Below are positions 18,692 through 33,819 of a stretch of 64,000 bases of DNA, piece after piece. Source of the DNA: Roseomonas sp. OT10 (lineage in GTDB: Bacteria; Pseudomonadota; Alphaproteobacteria; Acetobacterales; Acetobacteraceae); NCBI RefSeq assembly GCF_020991085.1, contig NZ_CP087719.1, forward strand, positions 4,112,001 through 4,176,000, in the 5' to 3' direction. The translations under genes were made by a program, and so were the position numbers. Position 1 is the stretch's first letter. Every line of letters starts with the position of its first letter. The notes below the pieces were generated by a model. It was not told the DNA's origin. It saw only the letters and a program-made list of their open reading frames with translations, and made no database searches.

Positions 18692-18869
18692 CGGGGGTGG
18701 AGACCGGAGCTGTTGTGGAAGGGGTCCGGGTCATCCCGCGCCCCCCGCGCCCCGTCAACCCCGCCGCCCAGATGTCGTGTGGCGTCCGGAACCACGCGGC
18801 CTTCCCCGCGTTCCGTCCGGGCAAGGCCCGGCGTTTCCCGCCGGGCGGCCAGAGGATGGGAGAGGCAGC

Positions 18870-19106
18870 ATGGATTCCGATCGCGTGACCGGCGCGGTGC
18901 GCCAGGGCTACGGCAAGCTCGAGGAGAAGGTCGGCGAGATGACCGGCAACCGGGACACCCAGGCCCGCGGTCAGATGCGGCAGTTCGAGGGCCAGGCCCA
19001 GAACGCCATGGGCCAGCTGGAGGACTGCATCCGCGACCAGCCGCTGAAGTCGGCCCTGATCGCCCTGGGCATCGGCTGGGTGCTGGGGCGCCTGCGGATC
19101 ATCTGA
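18870..19106 (+). CDS. CsbD-like small membrane-anchored stress protein
   Basis: A 78-aa protein. Residues 5-50 follow the CsbD pattern (GYGKLEEKVGEMTGNRDTQA and a second QFEGQAQNAMGQ segment), and residues about 55-75 form a hydrophobic helix with glycines (SALIALGIGWVLGRL), like the C-terminal anchor of DUF883/YqjD proteins. CsbD proteins are general-stress proteins of unclear mechanism; YqjD-type proteins bind ribosomes at the membrane. The ATG has a nearby GAGAGG. An intrinsic terminator follows about 55 bp downstream, indicating a single-gene transcript. Confidence 0.8.
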   Translation: MDSDRVTGAVRQGYGKLEEKVGEMTGNRDTQARGQMRQFEGQAQNAMGQLEDCIRDQPLKSALIALGIGWVLGRLRII

Positions 19107-19160
19107 CCGCGGCGCGCCGGAGCCCGGCACCGGGCGGCCCGGCCCGCGACGGAGCCCGGG

Positions 19161-19193
19161 ACGGGGCATGGCGGCCGGCCATGCCCCGTTTCC
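19161..19193 (+). terminator. intrinsic terminator after the CsbD-like gene
   Basis: A 12-bp stem, ACGGGGCATGGC (19161-19172) with GCCATGCCCCGT (19178-19189), is followed by TTCC after the terminal T. It lies between the convergent CsbD-like gene and an MFS gene and might serve both strands. Confidence 0.65.
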
Positions 19194-19208
19194 GTGTCTC
19201 CCCGCCGC

Positions 19209-20513
19209 TCAGGAGTGCTCCTCGCGCATGTAGCCGTGCTTCTGCATGTCCGGCATCAGCAGCACGGCGATGGTGGCGATCACCATCATCCCCGTCACGT
19301 ACCAGCCGAAGTGGCTCTCCACCCCCGCATTCTTGAAGCTGAGGGCCACGTACTCGGCCGTGCCGCCGAACAGGGCGTTGGCGATGGCATAGGACAGCCC
19401 CACGCCGAGGGCCCGGATCTCCGCCGGGAAGAGCTCCGGCTTCAGCACGCCGCTGATGGAGGTGTAGCAGCTCACGATGGCCAGCGCGACGAGCAGCAGC
19501 CCCAGCGCCGTCATCGGCGAGGCGGCGGTGCCCAGCGCGCCGAGCAGCGGGATCGTGGTGACGAGGCTGCCGGCGCAGAAGACCAGCAGCAGATTCTTCC
19601 GCCCCACCCGGTCCGACAGAGCGCCGAAAAGCGGCTGCATGGCCATATAGAGGAAAAGCGCCACCGCCATCAGCACGCTGACGGTCTTCACCGGCAACCC
19701 GGCGGTGTTGACCAGGTATTTCTGCATGTAGGTGGTGAAGGTGTAGAAGGCCAGGCTGCCGCCGGCCGTCAGACCCAGCACGGTCAGGAAGGCGCGCGGG
19801 TGGTCGAACAGGGCCCGGATCGTGCCCGCCTTGCGGTCCGCCCGGCTCTCCGCCGTCGAGGTCTCGTGCAGAGAGCGGCGCAGGTAGAGCGCCACCACCG
19901 CCGTCGCCGCGCCGATCACGAAGGGGATGCGCCAACCCCAGGCCCGCAACTGCTCCGTCGTCAGCAGCAGCTCCAGCACCACGACCACCAGCACGGCGAG
20001 GAGCTGGCCGCCGATCAGAGTCACGTACTGGAAGGAGGAGTAGAAGCCGCGGTTCTTCTGCGTCGCCACCTCGCTCATGTAGGTCGCGGCGGTGCCGTAC
20101 TCGCCGCCCACCGACAGGCCCTGGGCCATGCGGGCGAGGAGGAGCAGCGCCGGCGCGGCGAGGCCGATGGTCTCGTAGGTCGGCAGCACCGCGATCAGCA
20201 GCGAGCCGCCGCACATCATCAGCACCGAGACCAGCATGGAGAAGCGGCGCCCCTTCCGGTCGCCCAACCGCCCGAAGAGCCAGCCACCGATCGGGCGCAT
20301 CAGGAAGCCGATGGCGAAGACCGCCGCCGTGTTCAGCAGCTGGACGGTGGTGTTGCCGCTGGGGAAAAAGGCATGCGCGAAGTAGAGCGCGGTAAAGGCA
20401 TAGGCGTAGAAGTCGTACCACTCGACCAGATTGCCGGAAGCCGCGCCGACGATGGCCCGGATGCGCTTGCGCATCTCATGGGCCTCGCCGACGACGATCG
20501 CGCCGCTGTCCAT
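19209..20513 (-). CDS. MFS transporter, metabolite:H+ symporter family (KgtP-like)
   Basis: A 434-aa, 12-helix inner-membrane carrier. The N-terminal signature [20 protein letters not shown] and the loop [10 protein letters not shown] place it in the MHS family (2-oxoglutarate, proline/betaine or shikimate symporters). Location immediately downstream of sucA-sucB, separated only by a repeat copy, makes a TCA intermediate such as 2-oxoglutarate a reasonable guess. Start chosen at [10 protein letters not shown] (20513); the longer upstream frame is Gly/Arg-rich and lacks membrane features. Confidence 0.85.
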   Translation of the reverse strand: MDSGAIVVGEAHEMRKRIRAIVGAASGNLVEWYDFYAYAFTALYFAHAFFPSGNTTVQLLNTAAVFAIGFLMRPIGGWLFGRLGDRKGRRFSMLVSVLMMCGGSLLIAVLPTYETIGLAAPALLLLARMAQGLSVGGEYGTAATYMSEVATQKNRGFYSSFQYVTLIGGQLLAVLVVVVLELLLTTEQLRAWGWRIPFVIGAATAVVALYLRRSLHETSTAESRADRKAGTIRALFDHPRAFLTVLGLTAGGSLAFYTFTTYMQKYLVNTAGLPVKTVSVLMAVALFLYMAMQPLFGALSDRVGRKNLLLVFCAGSLVTTIPLLGALGTAASPMTALGLLLVALAIVSCYTSISGVLKPELFPAEIRALGVGLSYAIANALFGGTAEYVALSFKNAGVESHFGWYVTGMMVIATIAVLLMPDMQKHGYMREEHS

Positions 20514-20806
20514 CGTCCGTATCCCGTCCAGACTGGGGGTGGGGCTGGTCCGGGCCCACGGCCGATTCCCCCGGCCGGGGACCCAGGCCAGCCTGGGTCC
20601 GGAAGCCGGCCCTGCCACGGGTCCGCCGTTCCACCCCCGCTCTACGCCCGCCCCCGCGGCTGTGCACCGGAGCATCCCGCCGGGCTGTCATCGGCATGAC
20701 ACATGACCGGGAATGGCAACCGCCATGAAAAAGGGGCGGAGGCCGAAGCCCCGCCCCCTCCCCGGCCCTGTCGGGCGCGGGTGTTACAAGGATGGCGCGA
20801 TGCGCC

Positions 20807-21189
20807 GATCCGTATCGGCGTGGTGCCCGTGGCCCGGGGGCAAGGCGCTGCCTCGCCCCCGTACCCCCACTCCGCCAGGACCCTGCGGGCCCTGGACCCA
20901 TTTGGCGCTGCCGCGGGACAGCCTGACACGGGGTCACAGCGCCGAGGAGCTTGGCTCCTCGGCGGGTACGGCCGCCGCGCTCGCTGACGCCTTCTGAAGC
21001 TTTTTCGGAGTCCCGCCTGTCCGCGCTCCGTCAGGGTTCAGACCGCAGGCTGACGGCGGCCACGAAGCACCAGACTCCCAGCGGGGTCCGGGGCCCGCTT
21101 GTGGCCCCGGCAGGGGAGGGTTTGGGAGGGGACAGCGTCCCCTCCCGGTCCACCGCCGGAACACGACAGCACGACAGGTCAGGTCATCC
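20807..21189 (-). repeat. structured interspersed repeat, copy 4
   Basis: About 380 bp, starting only 11 bp after the sucB stop on the proposed sense (minus) strand, so it would form the 3' UTR of the suc transcript. H4 at 20941-20963 has the invariant stem with loop TTG (plus strand). H1 is GAGGGGAC-AGC-GTCCCCTC on plus. The interval 20514-20806 upstream of the MFS gene holds no recognised gene. Confidence 0.88.
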
Positions 21190-21200
21190 CGCCGTTGGTA

Positions 21201-22451
21201 TTACAGGCCGAGCATCAGGCGGCGCGGGTCTTCGATGCCTTCCTTGACGCGCACGAGGAAGGACACCGCCTCCTTCCCGTCCACGATCCGGTGGTCATAG
21301 GAGAGGGCGAGGTACATCATCGGCCGCACCTCGATCTTGCCGCCCACCACCATCGGGCGCTCCTGGATCTTGTGCATGCCCAGGATGCCCGACTGCGGCG
21401 GGTTCAGGATCGGCGTGCTCATCAGCGAGCCGTAGATGCCGCCATTGGTGATGGTGAAGGAGCCGCCCGACAGCTCCTCCAGCTTGAGCTGCCCGTCGCG
21501 GGCGCGCTTGCCGAAGCCGGCGATGGCCTTCTCGATCTCGGCGAAGGACAGGTCCTGCGCGTTGCGCAGCACCGGCACGACCAGGCCGCTCGGGCCGCCG
21601 ACGGCGATGCCCATGTTGACGAAGTGCTTGTAGACGATCTCGTCGCCATCGATCTCCGCGTTGACCGCCGGCCACTCCTGCAGCGCGGCGACGCAGGCCT
21701 TCACGAAGAAGGACATGAAGCCGAGCTTGGTGCCCTGCTTCTTCTCGAAGGCGTCCTTGTACTCGTTGCGCAGCGCCATCACGGCCGTCATGTCCACCTC
21801 GTTGAAGGTGGTCAGCATGGCGGCAGTGTTCTGCGCCTCCTTCAGCCGGCTGGCGATGGTCTTGCGCAGGCGGGTCATCTTCACCCGCTCCTCGCCCGCC
21901 TCCGGCGCGCGCGGGGCCTTGGGGGCCGCCTTCGCCGGCTCGGGGGCCGGGCGGTTCAGATAGGCGAGCACGTCGCTCTTGGCGATGCGGCCGTCCTTGG
22001 CGCTGCCCTGGCCGATCTGGCTGGCGGCGAGGCCGCCCTCCGCCATCAGCTTGGCCGCGGCCGGCAGGGGCGCGTGCTCCTGCTTCTGCGGCGTCTCGGC
22101 GCCGCCGGGGCGGCTCACCGGGCCGCTGGCCGGGCGGGCGGGCTCGACCTTCGGCGCGGCCGGGGTCTCGGCGGCGGGGGCGGAGGCCGGCTTCGGCGCC
22201 GCGGCCGCGGCGGTGCCGCCGGCCGCGATGCTGCCGAGCAGCGCGCCGACCTCGACCTCGGCGCCCTCATCGGCCGCGATCGCCTCCAGCACGCCGGCGG
22301 TCGGGGCGTTCACCTCGACCGTGACCTTGTCCGTCTCCAGCTCCACCAACGGCTCGTCGGCCTTCACCGCCTCGCCGGCCTTCTTCAGCCAGCGGGCCAC
22401 GGTGGCGGTGCTGACGCTCTCGCCCAGGGTGGGCACCAGGATGTCGCTCAT
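21201..22451 (-). CDS. sucB: 2-oxoglutarate dehydrogenase E2, dihydrolipoyl succinyltransferase
   Basis: A 416-aa E2 core of the 2-oxoglutarate dehydrogenase complex, transferring the succinyl group from lipoamide to CoA. The lipoyl domain occupies residues 1-77 with the lipoylated lysine at K42 (ETDKVTVEV). An Ala/Pro linker and the E1/E3-binding domain (about 125-165, [20 protein letters not shown]) follow. The catalytic domain ends with [11 protein letters not shown] (His387, Asp391). The gene begins 18 bp after sucA. The E3 gene (lpd) is not in the window. Confidence 0.97.
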   Translation of the reverse strand: MSDILVPTLGESVSTATVARWLKKAGEAVKADEPLVELETDKVTVEVNAPTAGVLEAIAADEGAEVEVGALLGSIAAGGTAAAAAPKPASAPAAETPAAPKVEPARPASGPVSRPGGAETPQKQEHAPLPAAAKLMAEGGLAASQIGQGSAKDGRIAKSDVLAYLNRPAPEPAKAAPKAPRAPEAGEERVKMTRLRKTIASRLKEAQNTAAMLTTFNEVDMTAVMALRNEYKDAFEKKQGTKLGFMSFFVKACVAALQEWPAVNAEIDGDEIVYKHFVNMGIAVGGPSGLVVPVLRNAQDLSFAEIEKAIAGFGKRARDGQLKLEELSGGSFTITNGGIYGSLMSTPILNPPQSGILGMHKIQERPMVVGGKIEVRPMMYLALSYDHRIVDGKEAVSFLVRVKEGIEDPRRLMLGL

Positions 22452-22469
22452 CGGTCTCTTTCCGTCCCG

Positions 22470-25364
<2,895 letters not shown>

Positions 25365-25685
25365 CGCTGTCCTCCTGCATTCCCGGCCTGACCCCGGACG
25401 GGCGGACGGCTCAGAAAACCAAAGACGCCCGCTTCATGGGGCGACGCCGGTTAACATAGGACGGATGGCACCACCATGGCACCGCGCTTCACATGGCGCC
25501 GAAGCACGGCAGTCCCGCGCCAGGGGCGCCGCGCGCCCCGTCGGGGCCATGGGCGGGCGCCGGGCCCCGATGAGGGGCGGGCGGGGCGGCGGGCATCGCC
25601 CCCAGGCGGGCAGGCGGCGCCGCGCAGGAGCCCCCCGGGGGGGGGGCGGGGAGCGCGGCGCTCCCTCCCGGCGGCGTGGCCCGTC
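25365..25685. other. intergenic region with G10 homopolymer
   Basis: About 320 bp between the sucA start and the stop of an MFS gene. It contains the sucA ribosome site and, at 25631-25646, six C followed by ten G, next to the MFS 3' end. Otherwise it is extremely GC-rich with no recognisable gene; frames crossing it lack start signals. Confidence 0.5.
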
Positions 25686-27014
25686 TCAGGCGGCGCGGCC
25701 GGCCATCGGCGCGAGGGCCCCGCGGGGCCGGTAGACGATCAGCGTCGCCACCAGCCCGCAGGCCCCGGCGAAGGCCAGCCACAGGCCCGGCGCCGCCTTG
25801 TTGCCCGTCGCCTCGATCAGCCAGGTGGAGACCAGCGGGGTGAAGCCGCCGAACAGGGCGGTGGCGAGCGAGTAGGCGAGCGAGAAGCCGGCCGTGCGGA
25901 CCTCGGGCGGCACGATCTCCGTCAGCGCCACCACCATGGCCCCGTTGTAGCTGCCGTAGAGGAAGGACAGCCACAGCAGCACCAGCAGCATGTTCAGGAA
26001 GGTGACGTGCCCGACCAGCCAGGCCAGCGCCGGATAGGCGGTCAGCGCCGTCAGCGCCGAGAAGGCCAGCAGGACCGGCCGCCGCCCGATGCGGTCCGAC
26101 AGCGCCCCCATCACCGGCAGCCAGAAGAAGTTGGACAGGGCGACGCAGAAGGTGACCGCCAGGCTCTGCGTGTCGGTCAGGCCCAGCACCGTCTTGCCGA
26201 AGGTGGGGGTGTAGACGGTGATCGCGTAGAACGAGACGGTGGTGGTCACCACCAGCAGCATCCCCAGCAGCACGATGCGCCAGTTCCGGCCCAGGGTCGC
26301 GAAGACCTCGCCCGCCGTCGGCCGGTGGGTGCGGTGCAGGAAGGCCTGGGTCTCCTCCAGCGAGCGGCGGATATAGAACAGCACCGGCACGATCATGCAG
26401 CCGATGAGGAAGGGGATGCGCCAGCCCCATTCCGCCATCTCCGCCGGCAGCAGCGCCCGGTTCAGCGCGAAGCCCAGCGCCGCGGCGGCCATGATCGCCA
26501 CCTGCTGGCTGGCGGACTGCCAGGAGACGTAGAAGCCCTTGTGCCCGGGGGTCGCCATCTCGGAGAGGTAGACGGAGACGCCGCCCAGCTCGACGCCGGC
26601 GGAGAAGCCCTGGAGCAGCCGCCCGACCAGCACCAGGAAGGGCGCCAGCAGGCCGATCGTCGCATAGCCGGGCACGAAGGCGATCAGGATGGTGCCGCAG
26701 GCCATGATGCCCAGGGTGACGATCAGGCCCCGGCGCCGCCCGATCCGGTCGACATAGGCGCCGAGCAGGATCGCGCCGAGCGGGCGCATCAGGAAGCCCG
26801 CGCCGAAGGTCATGAAGGTCAGCATCAGCGAGGCGAACTCGCTGCCGGCCGGGAAGAAGGTCCTGGAGATGTGGGTGGCGTAGAAGCCGAACAGGAAGAA
26901 GTCGAACATCTCCATGAAGTTGCCGCTGGTCACCCGCAGCACGGTGCCGACCTTCGAGGCGGCAGGAGCGGTGGCCGCGAGGCCCGGGGAGATGGCTGGT
27001 TCTGGGCCGGTCAT
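25686..27014 (-). CDS. MFS transporter, citrate/tricarballylate:H+ symporter-like
   Basis: A 442-aa, 12-helix carrier of the metabolite:H+ symporter family. The first helix [20 protein letters not shown] closely resembles CitA-type citrate carriers, and the inter-helix loop [10 protein letters not shown] is present. It sits between sucD and sucA, codirectional but separated from sucD by a hairpin, so it may be a separate transcription unit within the TCA cluster. Citrate or a related tricarboxylate is a plausible substrate; this is inference from similarity and location. Start at [10 protein letters not shown] (27014). Confidence 0.85.
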   Translation of the reverse strand: MTGPEPAISPGLAATAPAASKVGTVLRVTSGNFMEMFDFFLFGFYATHISRTFFPAGSEFASLMLTFMTFGAGFLMRPLGAILLGAYVDRIGRRRGLIVTLGIMACGTILIAFVPGYATIGLLAPFLVLVGRLLQGFSAGVELGGVSVYLSEMATPGHKGFYVSWQSASQQVAIMAAAALGFALNRALLPAEMAEWGWRIPFLIGCMIVPVLFYIRRSLEETQAFLHRTHRPTAGEVFATLGRNWRIVLLGMLLVVTTTVSFYAITVYTPTFGKTVLGLTDTQSLAVTFCVALSNFFWLPVMGALSDRIGRRPVLLAFSALTALTAYPALAWLVGHVTFLNMLLVLLWLSFLYGSYNGAMVVALTEIVPPEVRTAGFSLAYSLATALFGGFTPLVSTWLIEATGNKAAPGLWLAFAGACGLVATLIVYRPRGALAPMAGRAA

Positions 27015-27100
27015 GGCGTTTCCCGTGTCAGGCCCCCGGGCAGCCGCCACCCTCCGGCGAGGCGGGCGGGACAGGCGGTTCCGAGGCGGCAAATCGGAGA

Positions 27101-27130
27101 AGGCCGCCCACCCCTGGGGCGGCGGCCTTC
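27101..27130 (-). terminator. terminator-like hairpin between sucD and the MFS gene
   Basis: Inverted repeat AAGGCCGCC (27101-27109) and GGCGGCCTT (27122-27130) with further pairing inside. It lies 126 bp after the sucD stop and 87 bp before the MFS start; no strong T-tract follows, so it may be Rho-assisted or an RNA-stabilising stem. Next to it (27168-27215) is a small direct repeat of TCTTGTCGGCA. Confidence 0.5.
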
Positions 27131-27255
27131 AGACACGGGAAAGATACAAGAGTGACCCGCGCCGGCAGGTGTCCGGCGGGTGTCTTGTCGGCAAGGGTAT
27201 CTTGTCGGCAGGCTTGGCGCCCGGCTCCGCCCGAAGGCGGCCGGGCGCCGGCCGG

Positions 27256-28146
27256 TCAGCCCTTGACGGCCTTGATCATGGTGGAGCCCAGCGCCGCCGG
27301 GCTCTCCGCGACATGGATGCCGGCCGCGCGCATGGCCTCCATCTTCGCCGCGGCGGTGTCCTTGCCGCCGGAGATGACCGCGCCGGCATGGCCCATGCGG
27401 CGGCCCGGAGGCGCCGTGGCGCCGGCGATGAAGCCGACCACGGGCTTGTAGTTGGCCGAGCCGGGCTTGTTCTCCCGGCCCAGGAACTCCGCCGCGATGA
27501 TCTCCGACTGGCCGCCGATCTCGCCGATCATGACGATCTGCTTGGTCTCGGGATCGGCCAGGAACATCTCCAGCACCTCCTGGAAGTCGGTGCCCTTCAC
27601 CGGGTCGCCGCCGATGCCGACGCAGGTGGACTGGCCCAGCCCCGCCGCCGTGGTCTGCGCCACCGCCTCATAGGTCAGCGTGCCGGAGCGGGAGACGACG
27701 CCGACCGAGCCGCGCTTGTGGATGTGGCCCGGCATGATGCCGATCTTGCAGGCCTCGGGCGTGATCACGCCCGGGCAGTTCGGCCCGATCAGGCGGGACT
27801 TCGAGCCGTCCAGCGCGCGCTTGACCTTGACCATGTCCAGCACCGGGATGCCCTCGGTGATGCAGACGATCAGCGGCACCTCCGCCGCGATGGCCTCCAG
27901 GATGGAGTCCGCGGCGAAGGGCGGGGGCACGTAGATGACGGAGGCGTCGGCGCCCGTCGCCTCCACGCATTCGGCGACCGTGTTGAAGACCGGCAGGCCG
28001 ATATGGGTCTGCCCGCCCTTCCCCGGGGTCACGCCGCCCACGTAGTTCGTGCCGTAGGCGATGCCCTGCTCGGCATGGAAGGTGCCCTGGGCTCCGGTGA
28101 AGCCCTGGGTCATGACCTTGGTGTGCTTGTCGACGAGGATGGCCAT
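27256..28146 (-). CDS. sucD: succinyl-CoA ligase, alpha subunit
   Basis: A 296-aa subunit that binds CoA and carries the phosphohistidine in the reversible succinyl-CoA to succinate step coupled to ATP or GTP. The CoA-binding Rossmann domain is N-terminal ([17 protein letters not shown]), [20 protein letters not shown] lies centrally, and the phosphorylated His is in [10 protein letters not shown] near residue 245. It follows sucC by 3 bp, so the two subunits are co-translated. Confidence 0.97.
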   Translation of the reverse strand: MAILVDKHTKVMTQGFTGAQGTFHAEQGIAYGTNYVGGVTPGKGGQTHIGLPVFNTVAECVEATGADASVIYVPPPFAADSILEAIAAEVPLIVCITEGIPVLDMVKVKRALDGSKSRLIGPNCPGVITPEACKIGIMPGHIHKRGSVGVVSRSGTLTYEAVAQTTAAGLGQSTCVGIGGDPVKGTDFQEVLEMFLADPETKQIVMIGEIGGQSEIIAAEFLGRENKPGSANYKPVVGFIAGATAPPGRRMGHAGAVISGGKDTAAAKMEAMRAAGIHVAESPAALGSTMIKAVKG

Positions 28147-28149
28147 GGT

Positions 28150-29343
28150 TCAGGCGGCCTTCTTCACGGCGTCCACCACCTTCTGGGCGGCGTCGGCGAG
28201 GTTGTCGGCGGGGATGATGGCGAGGCCGGATTCGGCCAGGATCTTCTTGCCCAGCTCGACGTTGGTGCCCTCCAGCCGCACCACCAGCGGCACGGAGAGG
28301 TGCAGGTTCTTGCTGGCGACCACGATGCCGTTGGCGATCATGTCGCATTTGGCGATGCCGCCGAAGATGTTGACCAGGATCGCCTTGACGTTGCTGTCGG
28401 AGGTGATGATCCGGAACGCCTCGGTCACGCGCTCGGCCGTCGCCGTGCCGCCCACGTCGAGGAAGTTCGCCGGCGAGGAGCCGTAGAGCTTGATGATGTC
28501 CATGGTGGCCATCGCGAGCCCGGCGCCGTTCACCATGCAGCCGATCTCGCCGTCGAGGGCCACGTAGTTCAGGTCGTTCTTGACCGCGTCCAGCTCCTTC
28601 GGGTCCATCTCGCTGTCGTCGCGCAGGGCCTCGAGGTCCTTGTGGCGGAACAGCGCGTTGTCGTCGAAGGAGACCTTGGCGTCGAGCGCCACGACCTCGC
28701 CCGCGCCGGTCACGACCAGCGGGTTGATCTCGACGATCGCCATGTCGAGGTCGGTGAAGGCCGCGTACATGGCGGTGACGAACTTCGTGAAGACGCCGAC
28801 CTGCTTGCCCTCCAGCCCCAGCCCGAAGGCCAGCTTGCGGGCATGCCAGCCCTGGATGCCGGCGGCGGGGTCGATCGCGACCTTGAGGATCTTCTCGGGG
28901 TGGTGCTCGGCCACCTCCTCGATCTCCATGCCGCCCTCGGTGGAGGCCATGATGGTGATGCGCGAGGTCTCGCGGTCCACCAGCAGGGAAAGGTACAGCT
29001 CGCGCTTGATGTCGCAGCCGGCCTCGACATAGACCTGATTGACCACCTTGCCGTCCGGCCCGGTCTGCTTGGTCACCAGCGTGTGGCCGAGCATCGCGGC
29101 CGCGGCGGCCTTCGCGTCCTCCGGCTTGACGACGCGCACGCCGCCCTTGCCGTTCGGGTCGTCCTTGAAGCGGCCCGCGCCACGCCCGCCGGCATGGATC
29201 TGGCTCTTCACCACCACCACCGGGCCGGGCAGCTTCTTCGCCGCCGCCTCGGCCTCCTCGGGGGTCTTCGCGACCTGGCCGTCGAGCACCGCGACGCCGT
29301 AGCGGCGCAGCAGCTCCTTGCCCTGGTATTCGTGGATGTTCAT
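28150..29343 (-). CDS. sucC: succinyl-CoA ligase, beta subunit
   Basis: A 397-aa ATP-grasp subunit providing nucleotide specificity and the succinate site. The N terminus [17 protein letters not shown] is characteristic, followed by [23 protein letters not shown] and [15 protein letters not shown]. It begins about 130 bp after mdh with a terminator-like hairpin in between, and is directly followed by sucD. Forms an alpha2beta2 (or alpha-beta) enzyme with SucD. Confidence 0.97.
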   Translation of the reverse strand: MNIHEYQGKELLRRYGVAVLDGQVAKTPEEAEAAAKKLPGPVVVVKSQIHAGGRGAGRFKDDPNGKGGVRVVKPEDAKAAAAAMLGHTLVTKQTGPDGKVVNQVYVEAGCDIKRELYLSLLVDRETSRITIMASTEGGMEIEEVAEHHPEKILKVAIDPAAGIQGWHARKLAFGLGLEGKQVGVFTKFVTAMYAAFTDLDMAIVEINPLVVTGAGEVVALDAKVSFDDNALFRHKDLEALRDDSEMDPKELDAVKNDLNYVALDGEIGCMVNGAGLAMATMDIIKLYGSSPANFLDVGGTATAERVTEAFRIITSDSNVKAILVNIFGGIAKCDMIANGIVVASKNLHLSVPLVVRLEGTNVELGKKILAESGLAIIPADNLADAAQKVVDAVKKAA

Positions 29344-29443
29344 GCGGGCACCGCTTCCCTGATCTGGGCGGGTCCGGGGCGGCGCGCCCCGGTCCCCGAC
29401 GGGTGGATGGGCCGGGGCTTCGCCCGGTCCCCCGGAAAGGAAA

Positions 29444-29467
29444 GGGCCGGGACCATGGTCCCGGCCC
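29444..29467 (-). terminator. terminator or attenuator between mdh and sucC
   Basis: On the minus strand, GGGCCGGGAC and GTCCCGGCCC pair around a CATG loop, and TTTCCTTTCC follows. It begins 7 bp after the mdh stop, so it could end or reduce transcription before sucC, letting mdh be made in excess of sucCD. Confidence 0.65.
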
Positions 29468-29473
29468 CCGCCG

Positions 29474-31295
<1,822 letters not shown>

Positions 31296-31315
31296 GCTTG
31301 TCCCCCTCATGCGTC

Positions 31316-32503
31316 TCAGGTGAGGTGCGGCAGGGCCAGGTACTCCTGGCTCTGCATCTCCATGAGGCGGGAGGCGGTGCGCTGGAACATGTGCGCGTTC
31401 TCCCCCCGCTCGTAGAGCCGGTCGGGCTGGTCGGCGGCGCTCGCCACCAGCTTGCAGCGGTGCTCGTACAGGGCGTCGATCAGCGTCACGAAGCGACGCG
31501 CCTTGTCGAAGTTCTCCGGGCCGAGACGGGGCACCCCGTCCAGGACCAGGGCGTGGAAATGCGTGGCGATGGCCAGGTAGTCGCCGGGCCCCAGGAAGGC
31601 GCCGCACAGCTCGTCGAAGCTTGCCCGCGCCACGCCGTTGGCGGCCTGCGGAATCTCCACCTTGCGGCCGAGCACGGTCAGGCTCTCGGGCCGGCCCCGC
31701 GCCTGGCCGGTCAGCTCGCGGAAGGCGGCGTCGAGGGCACGCTCGGCGCGGCCGTCATCAGGGGAATGCCAGGTCGGCAGGCCGCGCACCCGGTCACGGC
31801 GATAGTCCTGGTTGGCCTGGAGGAACAGCACCTCCAGCCGCTGCTTGATCAGCGCGATGAAGGGCAGGAAGGCGTCGCGCCCGGGGCGGCCCTTGAACAG
31901 GTCGTCCGGCGCGGTGTTGGAGGTCGCCACCACCACCGTGCCGCGGGCGAAGAGCGCCTCGAACAGCCGGCCCAGGATCATCGCGTCGGTGATGTCGTGG
32001 ACCTGGAACTCGTCGAAGCACAGCAGCGCGGCCTTGCCCGCGATGCTGTCGGCGAGCGGCGGGATCGGGTCCTCGCCGCCCGGATTCTCCTTCTTCCAGG
32101 CGTGGATTCGCCGGTGGCAGTCCTGCATGAACTGGTGGAAGTGGATGCGCTGCTTGCGCGGCACCTCGGCGGTGGCGAAGAACAGGTCCATCAGCATGGA
32201 CTTGCCGCGCCCGACCTCGCCGACGAGGTAGAGGCCGGTCGGCACGTCGCCCGGCGCCTCGTCCACCGGCTTGCGGCGGAAGAAGCGGGAGAGGAAGCCG
32301 CTCTCCTCGGGCGCGGCGCCGGGCCTCGGGTCATAGCCGCGGGTGCGGCGCCACAGGTCCTGCAGCTTCTCCGCGGCCAGCGCCTGCGCGGCGTCCGGCC
32401 GCAACTCCCCCGCCGCGACCTTGGCGCGGTAGGCGGGGAGCGGGCCGGGCGCCGTCGGCGTCATGACGCCGAGGGCAGCGGGGGCCGGGGTCTGTCCGTC
32501 CAT
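31316..32503 (-). CDS. zapE: cell division protein ZapE (AFG1-like ATPase)
   Basis: A 395-aa AAA-type ATPase; ZapE interacts with FtsZ during division and its mitochondrial homologue AFG1 is linked to respiratory-complex turnover. Walker A is GEVGRGKSM, followed by the family motifs RIHFHQFM and LLCFDEFQVHDITDAM (Walker B), then VVATSNTAPDDL and the C-terminal RFVTLIDALYEH. Length fits alphaproteobacterial ZapE. The start is uncertain: Met at 32503 is chosen, an alternative Met is at 32464, and neither has a strong ribosome site. Confidence 0.92.
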   Translation of the reverse strand: MDGQTPAPAALGVMTPTAPGPLPAYRAKVAAGELRPDAAQALAAEKLQDLWRRTRGYDPRPGAAPEESGFLSRFFRRKPVDEAPGDVPTGLYLVGEVGRGKSMLMDLFFATAEVPRKQRIHFHQFMQDCHRRIHAWKKENPGGEDPIPPLADSIAGKAALLCFDEFQVHDITDAMILGRLFEALFARGTVVVATSNTAPDDLFKGRPGRDAFLPFIALIKQRLEVLFLQANQDYRRDRVRGLPTWHSPDDGRAERALDAAFRELTGQARGRPESLTVLGRKVEIPQAANGVARASFDELCGAFLGPGDYLAIATHFHALVLDGVPRLGPENFDKARRFVTLIDALYEHRCKLVASAADQPDRLYERGENAHMFQRTASRLMEMQSQEYLALPHLT

Positions 32504-32916
32504 CGGTGGGAGGGCATAGCCGGGTTGCAGGCCGCTCGCAACCACGTGATGCTCAACGTAACCGTGAAGAGGTCAGGCCATCCCATTGGAAGATTTGAAA
32601 AGCTTCAGGAAATGCCCAGCCCGGCAAGGATTCCGCACCGCGCCGATCCATCCGTGATCACGCCGTCCCGACCCTGGGGACCCTGGGCCTCGGCCCGGAT
32701 ATGGCGGGTCGTTCCGGCGTAGGAGCAGCGCTGGTCCCCGAGGGCGGTCCGCAGGCGTGGTTCATCGGTCCGCCGATCCTCGCAACGCCACAGTCGCCGG
32801 GGAGCCTGGAGCCCCGGCGTGACCCGGCCTCCATGATTGGGGGGTGCAGGGGCTCTGCTCCCGCCAGGCAAGGGGGCCGGCCAGGGAAGCCCCCGCCCGC
32901 AAGCCCAGGGCCAGCG
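32504..32916. other. intergenic region upstream of zapE
   Basis: About 410 bp without a recognised gene. It has a relatively AT-rich stretch at 32575-32610. A 12-base match to the outer end of the interspersed repeat (TCAGGCCATCCC, about 32572-32583) is present but no other part of that repeat is. Small inverted repeats near 32850 are not assigned. Confidence 0.4.
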
Positions 32917-33165
32917 TCAGGCCTCGGTGTGCCCCTCGTCCCTGCCCACGGACCGCATGAGGGCGAGCGTTTCCTCGCGCGTGGTCTGTGTCTGCACCTT
33001 GTCCGCCTCGATCAGGGACAGCTCGGCCAGCGGGACGTAGCCGCGCTCGCCATTCGCCGCCACCACGCGGATGCGGCCGGCATCGAGGTGATCGACCGTG
33101 CCGATCCGCTCGCCCCGGCAATCCACCACAGGCAACCCCTCCTGCAGCAGCGTCGTGTCCACCAT
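32917..33165 (-). CDS. DUF2171 (PRC-barrel-like) protein
   Basis: An 82-aa protein of the DUF2171 type: a short beta-barrel-like domain with LPVVDCRGERIGTVDHLDAG, then RGYVPLAEL and a charged tail. Function unknown; relatives are common in alphaproteobacteria and often stress-induced. A good GGGAGGAC ribosome site precedes the ATG at 33165. It lies 63 bp after the cytochrome c gene, but probably is independent. Confidence 0.75.
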   Translation of the reverse strand: MVDTTLLQEGLPVVDCRGERIGTVDHLDAGRIRVVAANGERGYVPLAELSLIEADKVQTQTTREETLALMRSVGRDEGHTEA

Positions 33166-33228
33166 GGCCGTCCTCCCGCTCCCAGGACGGGGAAACGGCG
33201 CAGCGGGCGGCCGGGATGCGGTCCCGGC

Positions 33229-33819
33229 TCAGGGCAGGTGCGACAGGTGATGCGCCAGGGCGTCCAGATCGGCATCGGCGACGCCGTGCAGGGCCGCGTT
33301 CATCTGCGTGTCCGAGCCGACCCGCACCCCGTCGCGATACTCGCGCAGCGTCCGGGCCAGGTAGTCCTCCCGCTGCCCGACCAGCAGCGGCACCTGCTGC
33401 TGGCCGCGGTAGTCCGGCGTATGGCAGATGCCGCAGCGCCCCCGCTGCGCCGCGGCCGCCCCGGCCGCGAAGCGCGCCGCATCCCGGCGCGGGCGGTCGG
33501 GGGGCGGGCCAGGCGGCAGGGCGGCGGCCCAGGCGGCCAGATCCTCGATCTGCGCGTCCGTCAGCCCCTCCACGGCGGGTTGCATGGCGGGCACGTCGCG
33601 CAGCCCCTCGCGGAACAGGACGAGCTGGATGGTGACGAAGCCCGGCTGCTGCCCGGCGAGGGAGGGGATGTCCGGCATGGCCGAGCGGCCGCGCTCGCCA
33701 TGGCAGGCGGCGCAGTTGCGCTCCGCCGCCAGGGCGGCACCCCGGCGCGCATCCGCCGCCTCCGCCCCACCCGGCGCGGCCAGCGCGCCGAGCAGGGCCA
33801 GGACCGCACCATGCCTCAC
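33229..33819 (-). CDS. periplasmic diheme cytochrome c (c4-like)
   Basis: A 196-aa exported cytochrome. After a signal peptide (about residues 1-22) come two c-type heme sites, CAACH at 36-40 and CGICH at 129-133, each in an approximately 85-residue class-I domain. It starts with a GTG that overlaps the stop of the sugar dehydrogenase gene (GTGA), so the two are translationally coupled. Most likely it accepts electrons from that dehydrogenase and passes them to the respiratory chain. Heme attachment would use the ccm system encoded at 51.7-57.0 kb. Confidence 0.88.
   Translation of the reverse strand: MRHGAVLALLGALAAPGGAEAADARRGAALAAERNCAACHGERGRSAMPDIPSLAGQQPGFVTIQLVLFREGLRDVPAMQPAVEGLTDAQIEDLAAWAAALPPGPPPDRPRRDAARFAAGAAAAQRGRCGICHTPDYRGQQQVPLLVGQREDYLARTLREYRDGVRVGSDTQMNAALHGVADADLDALAHHLSHLP

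Noticed and set aside
32572-32583. Match of TCAGGCCATCCC to the outer end of the interspersed repeat
   Set aside because: Only 12 bases match and no hairpin of the family is nearby; chance or a shared insertion-site sequence cannot be separated.
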